This document shows, piece after piece, positions 11,210 through 22,976 of a stretch of 64,000 nucleotides of DNA. Numbering within the stretch: position 1 is the stretch's first letter; every line of letters starts with the position of its first letter. Source of the stretch: Euborellia annulipes (taxonomy: Eukaryota > Arthropoda > Insecta > Dermaptera > Anisolabididae). The stretch lies in NCBI GenBank assembly GCA_023213315.1, contig JAKCPI010031693.1:62001-126000 (forward strand). The letters are read 5' to 3'. Made by a program: the position numbers and the translations under genes. The notes below the pieces were generated by a model. That model made no database searches and was not told the origin of the DNA. It saw nothing but the letters and a program-made list of their open reading frames with translations.

Positions 11210-12863
11210 TTTTGTTTTTTTAATAGTTGAGATCAAAAATTAGGAAACTTGATGTTTGTCGAAGTTAAATAATTACTTTTTAAACTTGCATGAATCATTT
11301 AATAATCAATCTTATTTAATATTAGTAATACAGATGCAAAAAATAATAAAATTTCATTAAGTGACTAGAATTGAAATGGTTTTGAATTATAAGAATAATT
11401 TTTAAGTAGACATTTATCAGAAGATAAATGTTTGGTTATAGAAGTTGCTAGGGAATAAACGGAAGGGACATCACGTAGTGAAAAAAATGGAGTGTTTAAA
11501 AATCGGTTTAGAACGGCTGCTTACAGCGCCTCTTAACGGCAGCGCCAGTGAAACATGAAAGGCTTTTCTCCCGAATGAATAAAATACCCTGAATAAAACT
11601 ATATCGTATCTATATGGTTTCTCACCCAAATGAATAAAATTGTTAAGTGAATGGTTTTTCTCCAATTTAAATAAAAAGCATAAAGTTACAAGTTAACATA
11701 TATATTTATTAAAATTAAAAAAAAAAATATACAATAGATTTAATACTATTATTAAAATAAATATAACAAAAGCATATAAAATATTTCTTTTTTTTCCAGT
11801 CAACTTCTAATAAAAAGCATAAAGTTTCAAATTAACATAACATATATATTCATTAAAATTAAAAATGACTAAAGTAAACATTATTGTTGTTCATAAAAAA
11901 ATTCGAAAAAAATATACAATATATTTATAATTATAGGATAATTATTATTAATTTTGGAATTGTTCAATTTTGAAATGCTCGGAGCAAGTAATGAGTATGA
12001 ATATTTGTTGATTTGTTAAAGAAATCAGGATTATTTACTGTATAATTTGTATCCATGAATCTCGAAGCTGTATGTTCAGTGGAAAACAAAACATTTTTAT
12101 ATTTTTCGTTCCTGGATATCTGGAGCTCGGCACACATCTTTTCCTCTCCGGTTACATGCTGTACGAACAAATATATATTTATATTTTTTGAAATGCCAAA
12201 ACAAATAAATTGAGCTAAAAAACCAACCTGATTTTGTATATTTGAAGAAATTCAATCGTTGACAATTTTGATCAGTAAACACATTGACTTTGTTTCATAT
12301 GCTTGAAATGACAGTTATTCACTGGTTTTTTGAAAATAACCGTAATGCATGGATGGACCAATGGGAACAAAATGTGTCTCCTGCGCATGCGCCAGCAATC
12401 AACTCAGGCGATACTAGCACCATCATACGCCAGCGCCAGTTATATTCATTCTGAACATAGGAACTATATCTCAAAACGCACACCAAATCGCTCCATTGAC
12501 TTGTCCCCCTGGAAGTTGCCAACAGAAATATCACTAAAAGAATTAATTTTTGAATATATCAATTTTAGTGATAGTTAATATATTATGAGAAAGATTATAT
12601 AAAGAAGTAAAAAAATAAGGTATTATTATATAAAAGGGATCCAAAATTAAGAAATATCTCTAGGGATGAAATTTTTTCCCTGAATTCATTTAAGGAGGCA
12701 AAATTCAAACTAATATTCAAATGTATGTTCAATATAATAATAATCTGCTACAATCAGATTATTGAAAATTAAAGGTAATCACTTTAGGGTGTAGTAAATT
12801 CCTCTTTTGAACTTAATTCCACCCAATGGAGCATATGCCCGAAACACAACATAGCTATGCGAT
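11210..12863. other. Intergenic region between the export-adaptor gene and the repeat cluster
   Basis: It starts with the export-adaptor promoter. 11471-11665 holds a zinc-finger-like relic. At 12300-12580 two ORFs overlap on opposite strands over GC-normal sequence with no family match; I do not support either. The rest is AT-rich with no gene seen. Confidence 0.5.
11471..11665 (-). pseudogene. Degenerate C2H2 zinc-finger fragment
   Basis: The minus-strand frame contains HLGEKPYRYDIVLF and, further on, FGRKAFHVSLALP. The first keeps the H-x-GEKPY linker between C2H2 fingers, and a related broken linker (HSGEKPFHVS) appears in another frame of the same bases. The zinc-binding Cys pairs are lost. 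Probably a decayed piece of a zinc-finger gene or retrocopy. Confidence 0.4.
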
Positions 12864-13129
12864 CAAGGGCGGATACAGGGGGGGGTAAAGGGGGTAATTA
12901 CCCCCGCCCCCGAGATTCGAAAAAAATACCTTTTTTTCGCAAAAAAATTTATTTTTAATGTAAAATTTTTAAAATTAATACTTAAAAATTTGATGTGTAT
13001 TTATATTCTGGCAAACAAGTACAGAATGCGCTTTTAAATTACCGAAATTAAAAAAAAATAGTGTGCTGTGCGACGAGTCACACCAGATTACCCCCCCCCC
13101 CCCGAGAAACACCTCTGGATCCGCCCTTG
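12864..13129. mobile_element. hAT-type MITE with perfect 8-bp target duplication
   Basis: Perfect 11-bp inverted ends CAAGGGCGGAT / ATCCGCCCTTG, flanked by identical TATGCGAT at 12856-12863 and 13130-13137. It has subterminal G and C runs, is non-coding, and is a relative of 3458-3664. Confidence 0.9.
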
Positions 13130-13204
13130 TATGCGATCAAGTAGAACTTGTCAATATTATTATTTCTTTGTATCTGGTGAATGAAATAACTGAGGCGTAA
13201 CTAC

Positions 13205-13350
13205 CCACACAGCACAAAATATTGCAGCAATGTTGCAGAAATATTGCGAATCTTGCATAAATTGCCAATTAATATTGCAGATATATTGCATCAATATTGC
13301 AAATCTTGCAAAATATTGGCAACATTGCTATAATATTGCAGCGGTAATAT
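13205..13350. repeat. Cluster of ATATTGCA-type short motifs
   Basis: About ten copies of AATATTGCA, TGTTGCA or TCTTGCA occur in 145 bp with irregular spacing. It lies directly beside the palindrome at 13369. It may be part of a transposon interior or an array of binding sites. Confidence 0.5.
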
Positions 13351-13368
13351 TCCAAGCTAGAAGAAATT

Positions 13369-15649
13369 AATACGCCAGCCCCCCTCCCCCCTCACATGAG
13401 GTATAAAAAAACAGTTAAGAATAAAAAAAAAAAGTGAAGGAGCTGGATTTGAACTCGCTAAGCTTGGATACGTGAGAATGGAAAAAAAATATAGACGGAT
13501 TAACCGCTTGCCCCACACTTTATTTATTTGACTAATGGACAAATAAGCCATATAAGAAGCATGAAATAAAAGAAATATTAAAAAAATTTTAATATTCTAC
13601 TGCCGGGTTGCAAGAACGTATTTAACGGCTCGTTAAACGCTTTTTGTCGTTTAAACCTTCCGCTAAATAATTTTGGGTTGCAAGAACGTATTTAAAGGTG
13701 ATTGGTTCGTAAAAACTGTCTATAAACTAAATGCTGAAATTCGGACCTTAAAACTATAAAGTATCCACTAACCTGATTTGTTTCATTGAAATAAATAAGA
13801 ATTTAGTGACTATATTATCACGCGAGAGAGGTAAGATAGAAATACATTAATTTAATTGAGTTTTCTTTTAGTTTCTGAAACGTTTTAAGCGATATTATTA
13901 ACTATTATAGATATTCATCTGACGAAGAGAAAAGTGAGGTTATAGTATATTCCCAGTTTCTTTATAATTTAACATCTGACAGCCAGATCTACCAACGTAT
14001 TTATTATTTTTATTTTACGATATTTAAATATTTAAACATTTTTTTGTTTTGTAACCTAATATTAACAATTAAAATTTAAAGAATACAAATATAATTCCTA
14101 TTTTTATTTCTTTTATAATTTTGGTACTATTATAAATTATACAATTTGACAATGCGCCCTTGCGGTCAACTGGGCCAACTACATTGAAAGCTGTCATTTT
14201 CGCGGGCCCAATCGTTTTGCATCTATCTATATATCTTAACAGTAGGGAATAGTTAACGGTTCCTTTAAAGCTGCTTTAGCAACAGCCTATAATTTTAAAG
14301 CCCAAAGCGATGTTTACTAACAGACTTTTAAATGTTTACAGAACTGTTTTCTTGCAACCCGGCATACATATGATATATCATTTTTCTTTACTTTTTATGC
14401 TGATTAATAATTTATAATCAAAATATCAGTAACATACATATTTTTCAAATAATTCAATGGGCAAACTTCAGATTGTTTATGCCTTGATGTAATTAAACCA
14501 AAAACTCTATCTAACATATGATACATGTCATTAATTCTTGAATTCCCCCTGATTCCAGAGAACTAAAGCCCTTTTAATTATATGATCTAATTTAGGAGAT
14601 ATTGACGATCAAAGTTAAGTCTATTTTCGACCTTAATGACATCAACACTCAATTTTCTATATTATCGAAAAACCTTATTTAGCATTCTCTAATTAAAACC
14701 AAATTTTTACCAGAGGTTTATAATTAAAAAATGAGTTTTTTTCTAAAGTTTCATTGAGATTGGTAAAGAAATAAATAAAATATTGACTATTTTGTAAATT
14801 GAGTTTTAGAATTTGGGATCTCGGTTGCAAGCCTGGACCCGGTTCATAGAGCGCTCTCTTTACCCATCCGGGATCCCGAATTCTAAAACTCGATTTACAA
14901 AATAGTCAATATTTTATTTATTTCTTTACTGATCTTAATGAAACTTGAGAAGAATACTCATTTTTTAATTATAAATCTCTGGTAAAAATTTGGTTTTAAT
15001 CAGACAATGCCAAATAAGCTTTTGCGATAATATAGAATTGAGTGTGTTGATGTAAATAAGCTTAACTTTGATCGCCAATAACTCCCAAATTAGATCATAT
15101 AATTAAAAGGGCTTTAATTCTCTGGAATCAGGGGGAATTCAAGAATTAATTACATGTATCATATGTTAGATAGAGTTTTTGGTTTAATTACTTCAAGGCA
15201 TAAACAATCTGACGTTTGCCCATTGAATTATTTGAAAACTATGCATACAATTGAAGTTTTAATTATAAATTATTAATCCGCATAAAAAGTAATGAAAAAT
15301 GATATATCATATGTGCAATATTAATATTCTTTTAATACTTCTTTTATTTCATGTTTCTTATATGGCTTATTTGTCCATTAGTCAAATAGATAAATTGTGG
15401 CGCAAGCGGTTAATCCGTCGTCAAGCAATCTATATTTTTTTCCATTCTCACGTAACCAAACTTCGCGAGTTCAAATCCACCTCCTGCACTTTTTTTTTTA
15501 AATCATATTATCAATTTCCTTTTATTTTTAATGCTAACTCATAATTTCATTTATCTGTCATTATAACGAGAGAAAGGATTTGTGGAATATAAATTTTGGT
15601 AACGCTATGTTTAGGGAATTTTGACAAATTTTTAAATAACTTTTTTTTA
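13369..15649. repeat. Large palindromic element with outward-facing tRNA-like units, copy A
   Basis: The arms are inverted copies that meet at about 14860, where gggatc..gatccc flank a short unpaired centre. Each arm carries a tRNA-like pol III unit pointing outward. Right arm: A box TGGCGCAAGCGG (15398-15409), B box GAGTTCAAATCC (15467-15478) and a T run at 15490. Left arm: the same on minus, B box 13445-13456 and A box 13504-13515. The outermost sequences of the two arms differ. A 764-bp transposon (13601-14364) interrupts the left arm. No protein gene. Confidence 0.75.
13601..14364. mobile_element. 764-bp non-autonomous DNA transposon nested in the palindrome arm
   Basis: Perfect 16-bp inverted ends TGCCGGGTTGCAAGAA / TTCTTGCAACCCGGCA. 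It is flanked by TAC at 13598-13600 and 14365-14367. The opposite palindrome arm shows the empty site, which fixes the boundaries. A second copy of the end motif (gggttgcaagaacgtattta) lies inside at about 13676. A 3-bp duplication would suit a PIF/Harbinger-like element, but the superfamily is not settled. Confidence 0.85.
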
Positions 15650-15689
15650 TCTATACTATTGAATATATATAAACGACGAATGTGTGTGT

Positions 15690-15895
15690 GTTACACTCAG
15701 TTCTCAGCAGCCATTAGGCGTAGAGACATGAGAGATGGTTCATTTTGATCCTTGAGGGGTGATGCAGTCTGCCGCAGGCGGGCCCGAGCCAGCTGACGGG
15801 GGGTCCAAGGGGGCGTAGCCCCCTGGCAAGCCGCGAAGCTCGCCGAAGGCGGGTGGCGCGGCAGCCGGAGCAGCCGCTAGGCGGCTGGTTTATAT
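15690..15895. repeat. GC-rich hairpin island, possible Helitron-like fragment
   Basis: About 190 bp of GC-rich sequence in an AT-rich region, with hairpins such as AGGGGGC-gta-GCCCCCT near 15807-15825 and further CCGC/GCGG pairings. It is preceded by 'atataaacgacgaatgtgtgtgtg'. No ORF. It may be a Helitron or other transposon tail; this is a guess from composition. Confidence 0.4.
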
Positions 15896-15897
15896 AT

Positions 15898-16040
15898 ATA
15901 TATCATTAATGAGGAACTTTGCTAAAAAAAAAAAGGTTAGGAAACACTGGATTATGAGGGGGGGGGGTGGAGGGCGCAAGTTAGACACTTGCCACAGGCA
16001 CTTCATACCCTTGTTATGGCCCTGGCTGGAGGCTACGACT
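15898..16040. mobile_element. hAT-like repeat fragment (related copy at 26988-27120)
   Basis: The two copies share 'atcattaatgaggaac', 'taggaaacactggattatg', a G run, 'gcgcaagttagacacttgcc' and 'cataccctt'. The overlapping ORFs here are repeat noise. Confidence 0.6.
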
Positions 16041-16780
16041 TCTGATATGATCCACCAGCAAAATATAGTCACAAAATATGTTAAATTATTCATTTTGTTA
16101 ATCAATAAATTATAATGAAGGGTCTAACCCCGCTACTGGAGAAAAATTCAAATCAAATTGAGTATAAATGAGTTTTTTAATAAATTAAACCCAAAACTAC
16201 CTAAAAAAAAAAACAATCAATCTAACCTTGACTAGCAAAGCCTATCTTCCCTATTAAATTGTAATAAATATTTTAAACATTTTGCGCCATTCGACTTTTT
16301 GAGGAGTTTTATTGACACACTTTAGCCCTGAGGATGGCCTCAAATCTGACCGAAAAGTCGACTTTAAGTGCCTAATAAACAAAATAACATTCGCTCTTTT
16401 TTTATTCCTTACTTAAAAAAACAATAGTTGATATTATAATAAGTATAGCAATTTCAGAGACAAATTATTTAAAATTTATTATTAAGCTTCTATTTAATTA
16501 TATAATTTTAATATAAAGTTTAATTCGATTTTGATGAGTTTCAATAAATGACTATTTTTATAAAATAAAAAAATGATTTTACAAAAATGTTTTAGATTAA
16601 TAATTTTTTTCTTTATTTCTAACAAATAATACTTTAAATGAATAAGTATGAAATGAAATTTTATTATAATTAATGTATTAATAATTTTTTTTTTATTTAA
16701 CTGAGATAAAAAAATGTGCAATCTTTTTTAATAATGTTAAAAAAAGCTAATTTGAATGTAAGAATGTAGCAAAAAATAAT
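16041..16780. other. CCT2 3' flank
   Basis: AT-rich and without a gene. A weak hammerhead-like relic lies at 16310-16370 (CTGAGGA...CCGAAAAGTC). Confidence 0.55.
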
Positions 16781-19700
16781 TTAGCAATGTCCTCGGTCTT
16801 CAACTCGTTTTCTTGGTGCAGCTCTCATTATATTATCCACACGAAGTATCATTTCAGCGGCTTCTACAGCTGATAAAAGTACTTGTCGTTTGACAACATA
16901 AGATTCGGTAATTCCTGTTCTCTTCATGCAATCTACTTTTCCTTCTTCCATATCTAAAAATAAAATGTTTGATTAATTTCAGTCATGCCAGTGAAAATTT
17001 TAAAATGGTCTTGACCAAAAAGGCATTAATTGGTCAATATGCCTTATTTAACATGGATACAGCTTATAATTTCACACTTTTTTCTCATTCACACTCACAC
17101 TCACACACACATTCACACAGTCTTTTCGGCAACTTAGGCCATTTATGACTTTAGACGATAACCGTTGTAATTAATATATATATTGTGGGTTCAGGCATTT
17201 CTATTTAAGCCCTCTGGTATCCAAATGGCTTAAATAAAATCATCGGACTGCCTGGGTTCGAACGCGCGACGTTTGGTATAGGAGGAGGTAAAAAGTTAAT
17301 CACAGAAAGCAGTGAAGGGGAATGAAATGAGACTTTTTCCTCTCTTTCTCTCTCTACCAATACCACACTTTACTGCAAATATTTCGGTCATTATACTGAG
17401 AGATTTTATCAGAGCTGGTCATCATACAGAGAGAGCTTGCTTCGCTTCGGCTCCAGATCTAATCAGTGAATATTAGCTTACAAGGGGAGTGCATAGCCTT
17501 GATAACACCGATTTGAACGAAAATTTTTTTTATGTGTAGTACTTGATGAAAAACGAATTCTGTTAAAGCAAGAGAACGCGCTTCTCAACGGTTCGTCTAA
17601 AAAAAAATGTTAAAGATTTTACCTGCATGCCTTAAGCCGTTGCTAACAATAACATTTACAAAAGTCGCGATGGCTAGATCGGTAGAACGCATTCTTTGTA
17701 AACAAAAATCCCGAGTTCGAAATTCGCCTTGTGCAACTATTTTTTTTTTGTGTAATTTATTTTTATTTTTTTGTTTCAGAATATTTTTTAATATTAATAA
17801 ATAAATAAAAAGTTTTTTTTAATTATTGGCATTTAATTTTCAACATGTTCCATATATTTAAAGAAAATTCGAATGCTTTCTGTCAAAATAAAAATATAAT
17901 ATAAGGAAATATTTAATATTATACTAGAAATATATTACTATTTATTGAACACATAAAAAAAAATTTATTCCTGTAGACGTTTTGAAAAAGCCCTGTGCTT
18001 ACAAAAATGCTGCATTTAATAGATGTACAATTTATGTTTTCATTGCTTTTATGATCAATATCACCCAGCATCTTGCAAAGGCACTACAGATTCCGCTAAT
18101 TAATATTTAAATTTTTTAATATGTAACGTTTGTTGTCAGAGTCTGTATGCTATACATATTTCTTTGATTTATTTTCGCTCTTTATATTTTTTGACCTTTA
18201 TGTATTATTTACAATTAATGCTAATATGTTAATTGTAAATTTATTTATGTGTTCAATAAATAATAATATATTTCTAGTATAATATTAAATATTTCCTTAT
18301 ATTATATTTTTATTTTGACAGAAAGCATTCGAATTTTCTTTAAATATATGGAACATGTTGAAAATTAAATGCCAATAATTAAAAAAAACTTTTTATTTAT
18401 TTATTAATATTAAAAAATATTCTGAAACAAAAAAAATAAAAATAAATTACACAAAAAAAAAAAATAGTTGCACAAGGCGAATTTCGAACTCGGGATTTTT
18501 GTTTACAAAGAATGCGCTCTACCGATCTAGCCATCGCGACTTTTGTAAATGTTATTGTTAGCAACGGCTTAAGGCATGCAGGTAAAATCTTTAACATTTT
18601 TTTTTAGACGAACCGTTGAGAAGCGCGTTCTCTTGGTTTAACAGAATTCGTTTTTCATCAAGTACTACACATAAAAAAATTTTCGTTCAAATCGGTGTTA
18701 TCAAGGCTATGCACTTCCCTTGTTAGTTCTAACTCTAGGATGGCCACACCAGTCCTGGATTTTATGATAGAATGTGTTAAATTTATCAGGAATATTAACG
18801 TTATCACTGCGCTTAAGATTCAGGAAAGGAGAATTATTGTGGTATCTTCAAAAACACTCTGTCTTGAAAAAGTGTGAAGATAATAGAATAATTCGCCCAT
18901 TTCTTATAAATTTGACAAATTTTTTCAATATCTCTCCAAAGTTTCGGACCAAAATAATTGCAATCAATTAAGGTATTGAGTGAAAGAGTAAAAAAGTAAT
19001 TTATATTCTTCTTGGTTAGTTTCTGTTAAAATTTTCTATACATTTATTATCTTCATATAAAGGGGCTTCAGGAGGTCACATTGGATCTTTAGTCCGAAAC
19101 TACTGAGGCATTTTAAAGTATTTTTTTATGAGTTTTTTTTAATGATTTAAATTCGTCAGCATTTTACATAATAGAATACTTTTTTTTTAATTAGGATTTG
19201 TTAAAAAATATTTTTTTTTATAATTATAGAAAATGCAAAAAAAAACTCTATTATGAAAATTGTATTTTTTTTTTTTTTTTTATCTAAAAATCATTAATAT
19301 CCCACCAATAATAATTAAATAAAGAGGGGACCAAGTCAAAAATAAATTTATTTATTTAAAAATTAACGGCCAAATAGTTCAGCACTCTTGCAAAAGATGA
19401 CAGCCTAGTCTAACAGCCGGCAAGCATTATTATATCACTTATATGCCTATATTTATATATTTTTAATGCTGTCAACGAAAATCAAACAAATACATGAATT
19501 TAAATATAGCCCTGCCATCTGTTGGCAAATTTTCGTAATAGGAGGGCTTTTTGGTTAAATTTTTAAGACCCCTAATGCCATCTTATCGGCAAAAAGATGC
19601 GAACAGCTTGCCTCCTGGACCGCCTTAATATAATAAATGATGCTAGAAATAAATAGAGGTAATAAATTTTGAACTTTACGGGTTTGTTGGTGTCCGATAG

Positions 19701-22700
19701 GATGTGGTCTTTCTTTCTATACGAGTATATAACATATTTAGAAATTTGAATCATGTTACTTACTTAAGCCCATAGTAGTTTTGCCTTGATTATGCACGGC
19801 ACGAAGTTCACTTATAAGTTGGGCAGAATCATATCCAGCATTGTCAGCTATGATTGTAGGGAGCATAGAGAGAGCCTTGGCAAAAGATTCCATAGCTACA
19901 GCTTCTTTGCCTGGAGTTTTTGCTGCCTGGTCACTTACAGCACAGGCCATAAGCATTTCGCTGCAACCTAAAATTCATAAGAATGATGATTATTTATTAA
20001 TTACTATTAGTAAAATAATTTTTTAGTTTTAAACATTATATTTTCATTTATTAAATACCAAAATTGTTCACTTATTTACTAACCTCCGCCATAAACAATA
20101 CTTGTTTCTCGAACAGTAGATGCCAAAACGCAAAGAGCATCATGGAGTGATCTTTCTGCTTCATCTAAAATTTGTTGTGTTGCTCCCCGAATAACGATGG
20201 TGCAAGCTTCACCAAGAGGCACGCCTCCAAAACGAAGAAGGGTGTCTTCTCCAATCATAATCTAAAATACGAGAATTTGAATTTGAAATATTTTCCAGAT
20301 ACAGTGGGCACCATTAATAAGTGACCCACATGAATAATCTGATCTGATTATTTCATATAAGATGCAAATCTTTGTTGGAGTTTTTTATTCTAAATCTCGA
20401 CATCGAATTTTTGACATGATCGCAATACTTTCTCTCTCTATATATTTCATATATAGGGTAAGAGAAAGTAAAAAGGTAAAAAAAAATTTGGGACCAACAA
20501 ATAGGATAGGTAGATTTTTTAGAAAATCAAAGTACTCTAACTTGAAGACCAGGTAATATTATATATAAAGTAAGAAAAAATAAATTACTTGTTCAATAAC
20601 GTCACAGTGTCCTAATTTAACCATTTCTGGATGATCAAATGTTGAGACAATCTCTCCTCCTGTAACTAGTGCTAATCTCTCGATTCCATCAAAATCGGCA
20701 TGTTCAATTGCCATAACTCCGGCATCAGCAAATAATTGTTCAGGGTAATTATAAATAAGTTGTCTATTAATAAATACATTAACATTGTGCTTCAAAATTT
20801 TTGCCACTTTGTCTTTCATTTTTTCCTTCTCAGCCATTTCTAAGTCAGCAATTTTAGCCAAAGAATCAACCCTAATTCTTGAACCAAAAACTTTAATTTT
20901 ATCAGTATCCATAGGGGTATTGGCAATCAAGATCTTTGCATTTTCTACTCTCTTAGGTTGATGAAGACCAACTTTCTTATCTAGCAAGAATCCTAAAAAA
21001 TGGGAATATAAAATTAAATAATTGAGAAACATAAAATATATGATTGAATAGTTTTGATTAATTTACCTTCATCCAAGAATGAATCATCCAGAGTACCTCC
21101 AGTTTTCTTTATAATTTGTATCGCTGAAAGATTTCCTGATCCTTTTAATCTTTTAACTGCATCGACAGCTAATTTGGCAAAAAATTCTTTATGCTGAGAA
21201 AGAATTTTGGAACTAAGTGTAGTTCTTGCAATATTCATCAAATCTTCATGAAATGCGGCTTCATCTTTACTATTATCTTGCGAAGATTTTGTAAGAGCTT
21301 CTCTTGCTACTTGAGTTGCTTTTCTCCAGCCGGCAATAATAATTTGAGGGTGAATTTTTTTCTCAATAAGTATTTCGGCTTCTCTTAATAATTCAGCAGC
21401 TAAAAAAATTTATAAATAAATAAAATTTTTCAATTAAAATTATGGTACATAAAACGAATTTGTAGACCGAATATAAACAGAAATACGACCGGTCAAATTT
21501 AGATAAATTTTCTCGAAAAGTAAAATTCTGTCTAAATTTGATCGGCCATATCTCGGTTTATATTGGGTCTACAAATTCGTTTTATGTAGTAAACTAGCAA
21601 ATTTAATGCTCTATAACTTTGTATAGGACTAGGGTAAACAAAATATGCTTAATATTTCTTGAGTGTGGAAGTCGCTGTGATTAATATCTTAAAAGAATGG
21701 CAGGAGGTAGCAGCCAGGAAGGGGCGTTTCCAAAACAATGAAACTCCCAGATATTCGCGACGTTTCGGTCCAAATTTATTTGACCATCATCAGGCAATCA
21801 GGGGTTGTCATATGTAAATTTGTATAAATATATTTAATCATATGTTGCTTCGGACTTGTTAATGACATTAAAATTTTGCTCATCTGCAATCGAAGGCTTA
21901 GATATGTGAGGAAGTAATGAGAAGTAATTTGGACCGAAATGTCGCGAATATCTGGGAGTTTCATTGTTTTGGAGACGCCCCTTCCTGGCTGCTACCTCCT
22001 GCCATTCTTTTAAGAAATAAAAAAAAAAAAAAAAAAAAAAAAATGCTTAATTTACGAAATTTATGCGAAAAACTGAAAAAAGTTAAAATTTTTAAGGTTT
22101 TTTCCTCTCCTACCTCCTCCAAATTAAGGCAGGGTACCTCAAAACGTGTATACCCGTCAAAATCTCGACATCGAATTTTTGAAATGAATCCACTACTTTC
22201 CCTCTCTATATATTAACATATATGGAGGTAAGATAAAGTAAAAATGTATAGGCGGTTGGGGCGAAAATAACAACTTTTCATATATAATAGTTAGTATTTT
22301 AAGATCTTCAGTGAACATACAAAACTTTTTTTTGAAATTTCAACGAAGTTGTTCAGAAAGTGACAGACAGACATTAGCGAAGTACGTATATATAAGATAT
22401 AGATATTATTTTATATATTAATATATTTAGATATAAATGTGATGAGAATTTACCAAATACAGTAACTGATGTTGTTCCATCACCAACTTCAGCATCTTGG
22501 ACTCTGGAAATATCAACTAAAATTTTCGCTGCTGGGTTATCAACACCCACGGATTTCAGTATAGTCGCACCATCATTGGTAATTTCAACCTGACCTTCAT
22601 TTCGTCCAGTTGAAATTAAAATTTTATCCATTCCTTTAGGGCCCAGGGTGCTTTTAACAAGATCTCCAATTGCAATAGCCCCAATAAAACTGTTCAATCG

Positions 22701-22976
22701 AGCTGTTTCAGCTTTATCTTCTTCTGCTTCATGTTTTAAAATTCTCACCGGATTAAGGGACACCTGAAAATTAAATTTAAAATTAGATTAACAAGACTGC
22801 TTGAAATTAAAAATTTTATTAATCTAATAAAAATTTAACATATAAATATTAGTTTTAATAAATAAAATGCCATTTTTAATAATTATTGTTAAAAAAATAT
22901 CATAACCAAAAAAACAAAGCGTGGAGTCAAACAAAAGAAAAGATATAGAGAAGAAATATATGAAAAGTTTTACCAT
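16781..22976 (-). CDS. CCT2: T-complex protein 1 subunit beta (chaperonin CCT2)
   Basis: Beta subunit of the cytosolic TRiC/CCT chaperonin, which folds actin, tubulin and other clients in an ATP-driven double ring. Exons: 22974-22976 (ATG only, inferred), 22454-22763, 21067-21399, 20589-20992, 20084-20261, 19764-19967 and 16781-16953. They join in phase to 534 residues; the human protein has 535. Group II chaperonin ATP motifs are present: LGPKGMDK (41-48), NDGATIL (64-70) and VGDGTTS (94-100). CDVIEQ|IMIGED, GGGCSEML and [27 protein letters not shown] are diagnostic of the beta subunit. The start is the weakest point: exon 2 opens with GTGTCC after an AG acceptor, and the only good upstream ATG with a donor is ATG|GTAAAA at 22974. 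The last intron holds a 1.25 kb palindrome. Confidence 0.95.
17479..18724. repeat. 1.25 kb palindrome with inward-facing tRNA-like units, in the last CCT2 intron
   Basis: The left arm (17479 to about 17960) and right arm (about 18240 to 18724) are almost identical inverted copies, with about 280 bp of unique spacer. Each arm has a tRNA-like unit. Left: A box TGGCTAGATCGGTAGA (17671-17686), B box GAGTTCGAAATT (17713-17724) and a T run at about 17740. Right: the same on minus at about 18480-18533. The identical ORFs on the two strands are a consequence of the palindrome. It is unrelated in sequence to the palindromes at 13369 and 24379. Confidence 0.8.
20385..20475. repeat. Hairpin-ended dispersed element, short copy in CCT2 intron 4
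   Basis: It has the order 'ctcgacatcgaatttttgac', 'atgatcgcaatactttctct', then a hairpin closing with 'agagaaagt'. Same family as 22140-22231 and 40661-40755. Confidence 0.65.
21685..22020. mobile_element. Foldback with hammerhead motif (Penelope type), in a CCT2 intron
   Basis: The arms at 21695-21775 and 21925-22015 are inverted copies (aaagaatggcaggaggtagc, cccagatattcgcgac). The left arm on minus holds a complete core, CTGATGA...GGACCGAAACGTC, at about 21742-21804. The right arm keeps only the GAAA side, altered to GAAATGTC. It is followed by a long A run at 22018-22043. Confidence 0.65.
22140..22231. repeat. Hairpin-ended dispersed element, short copy
   Basis: It reads 'gtcaaaatctcgacatcgaa', then 'actttccctctctatatatt', then the closing hairpin arm 'ggtaagataaagta'. 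Same family as 20385-20475. Confidence 0.65.

Noticed and set aside
12319..12578. Two overlapping ORFs on opposite strands
   Set aside because: No recognisable motif, no clear splice context, and each could be chance in a slightly GC-richer patch.
17225..17285. tRNA gene near a GGGTTCGAACG box
   Set aside because: The B box is good, but the A box is poor and no acceptor stem closes; at most a decayed SINE.
17607..18597. Identical 65-66 residue ORFs on opposite strands
   Set aside because: They are the same bases read from the two palindrome arms, covering the tRNA-like unit; no gene is implied.
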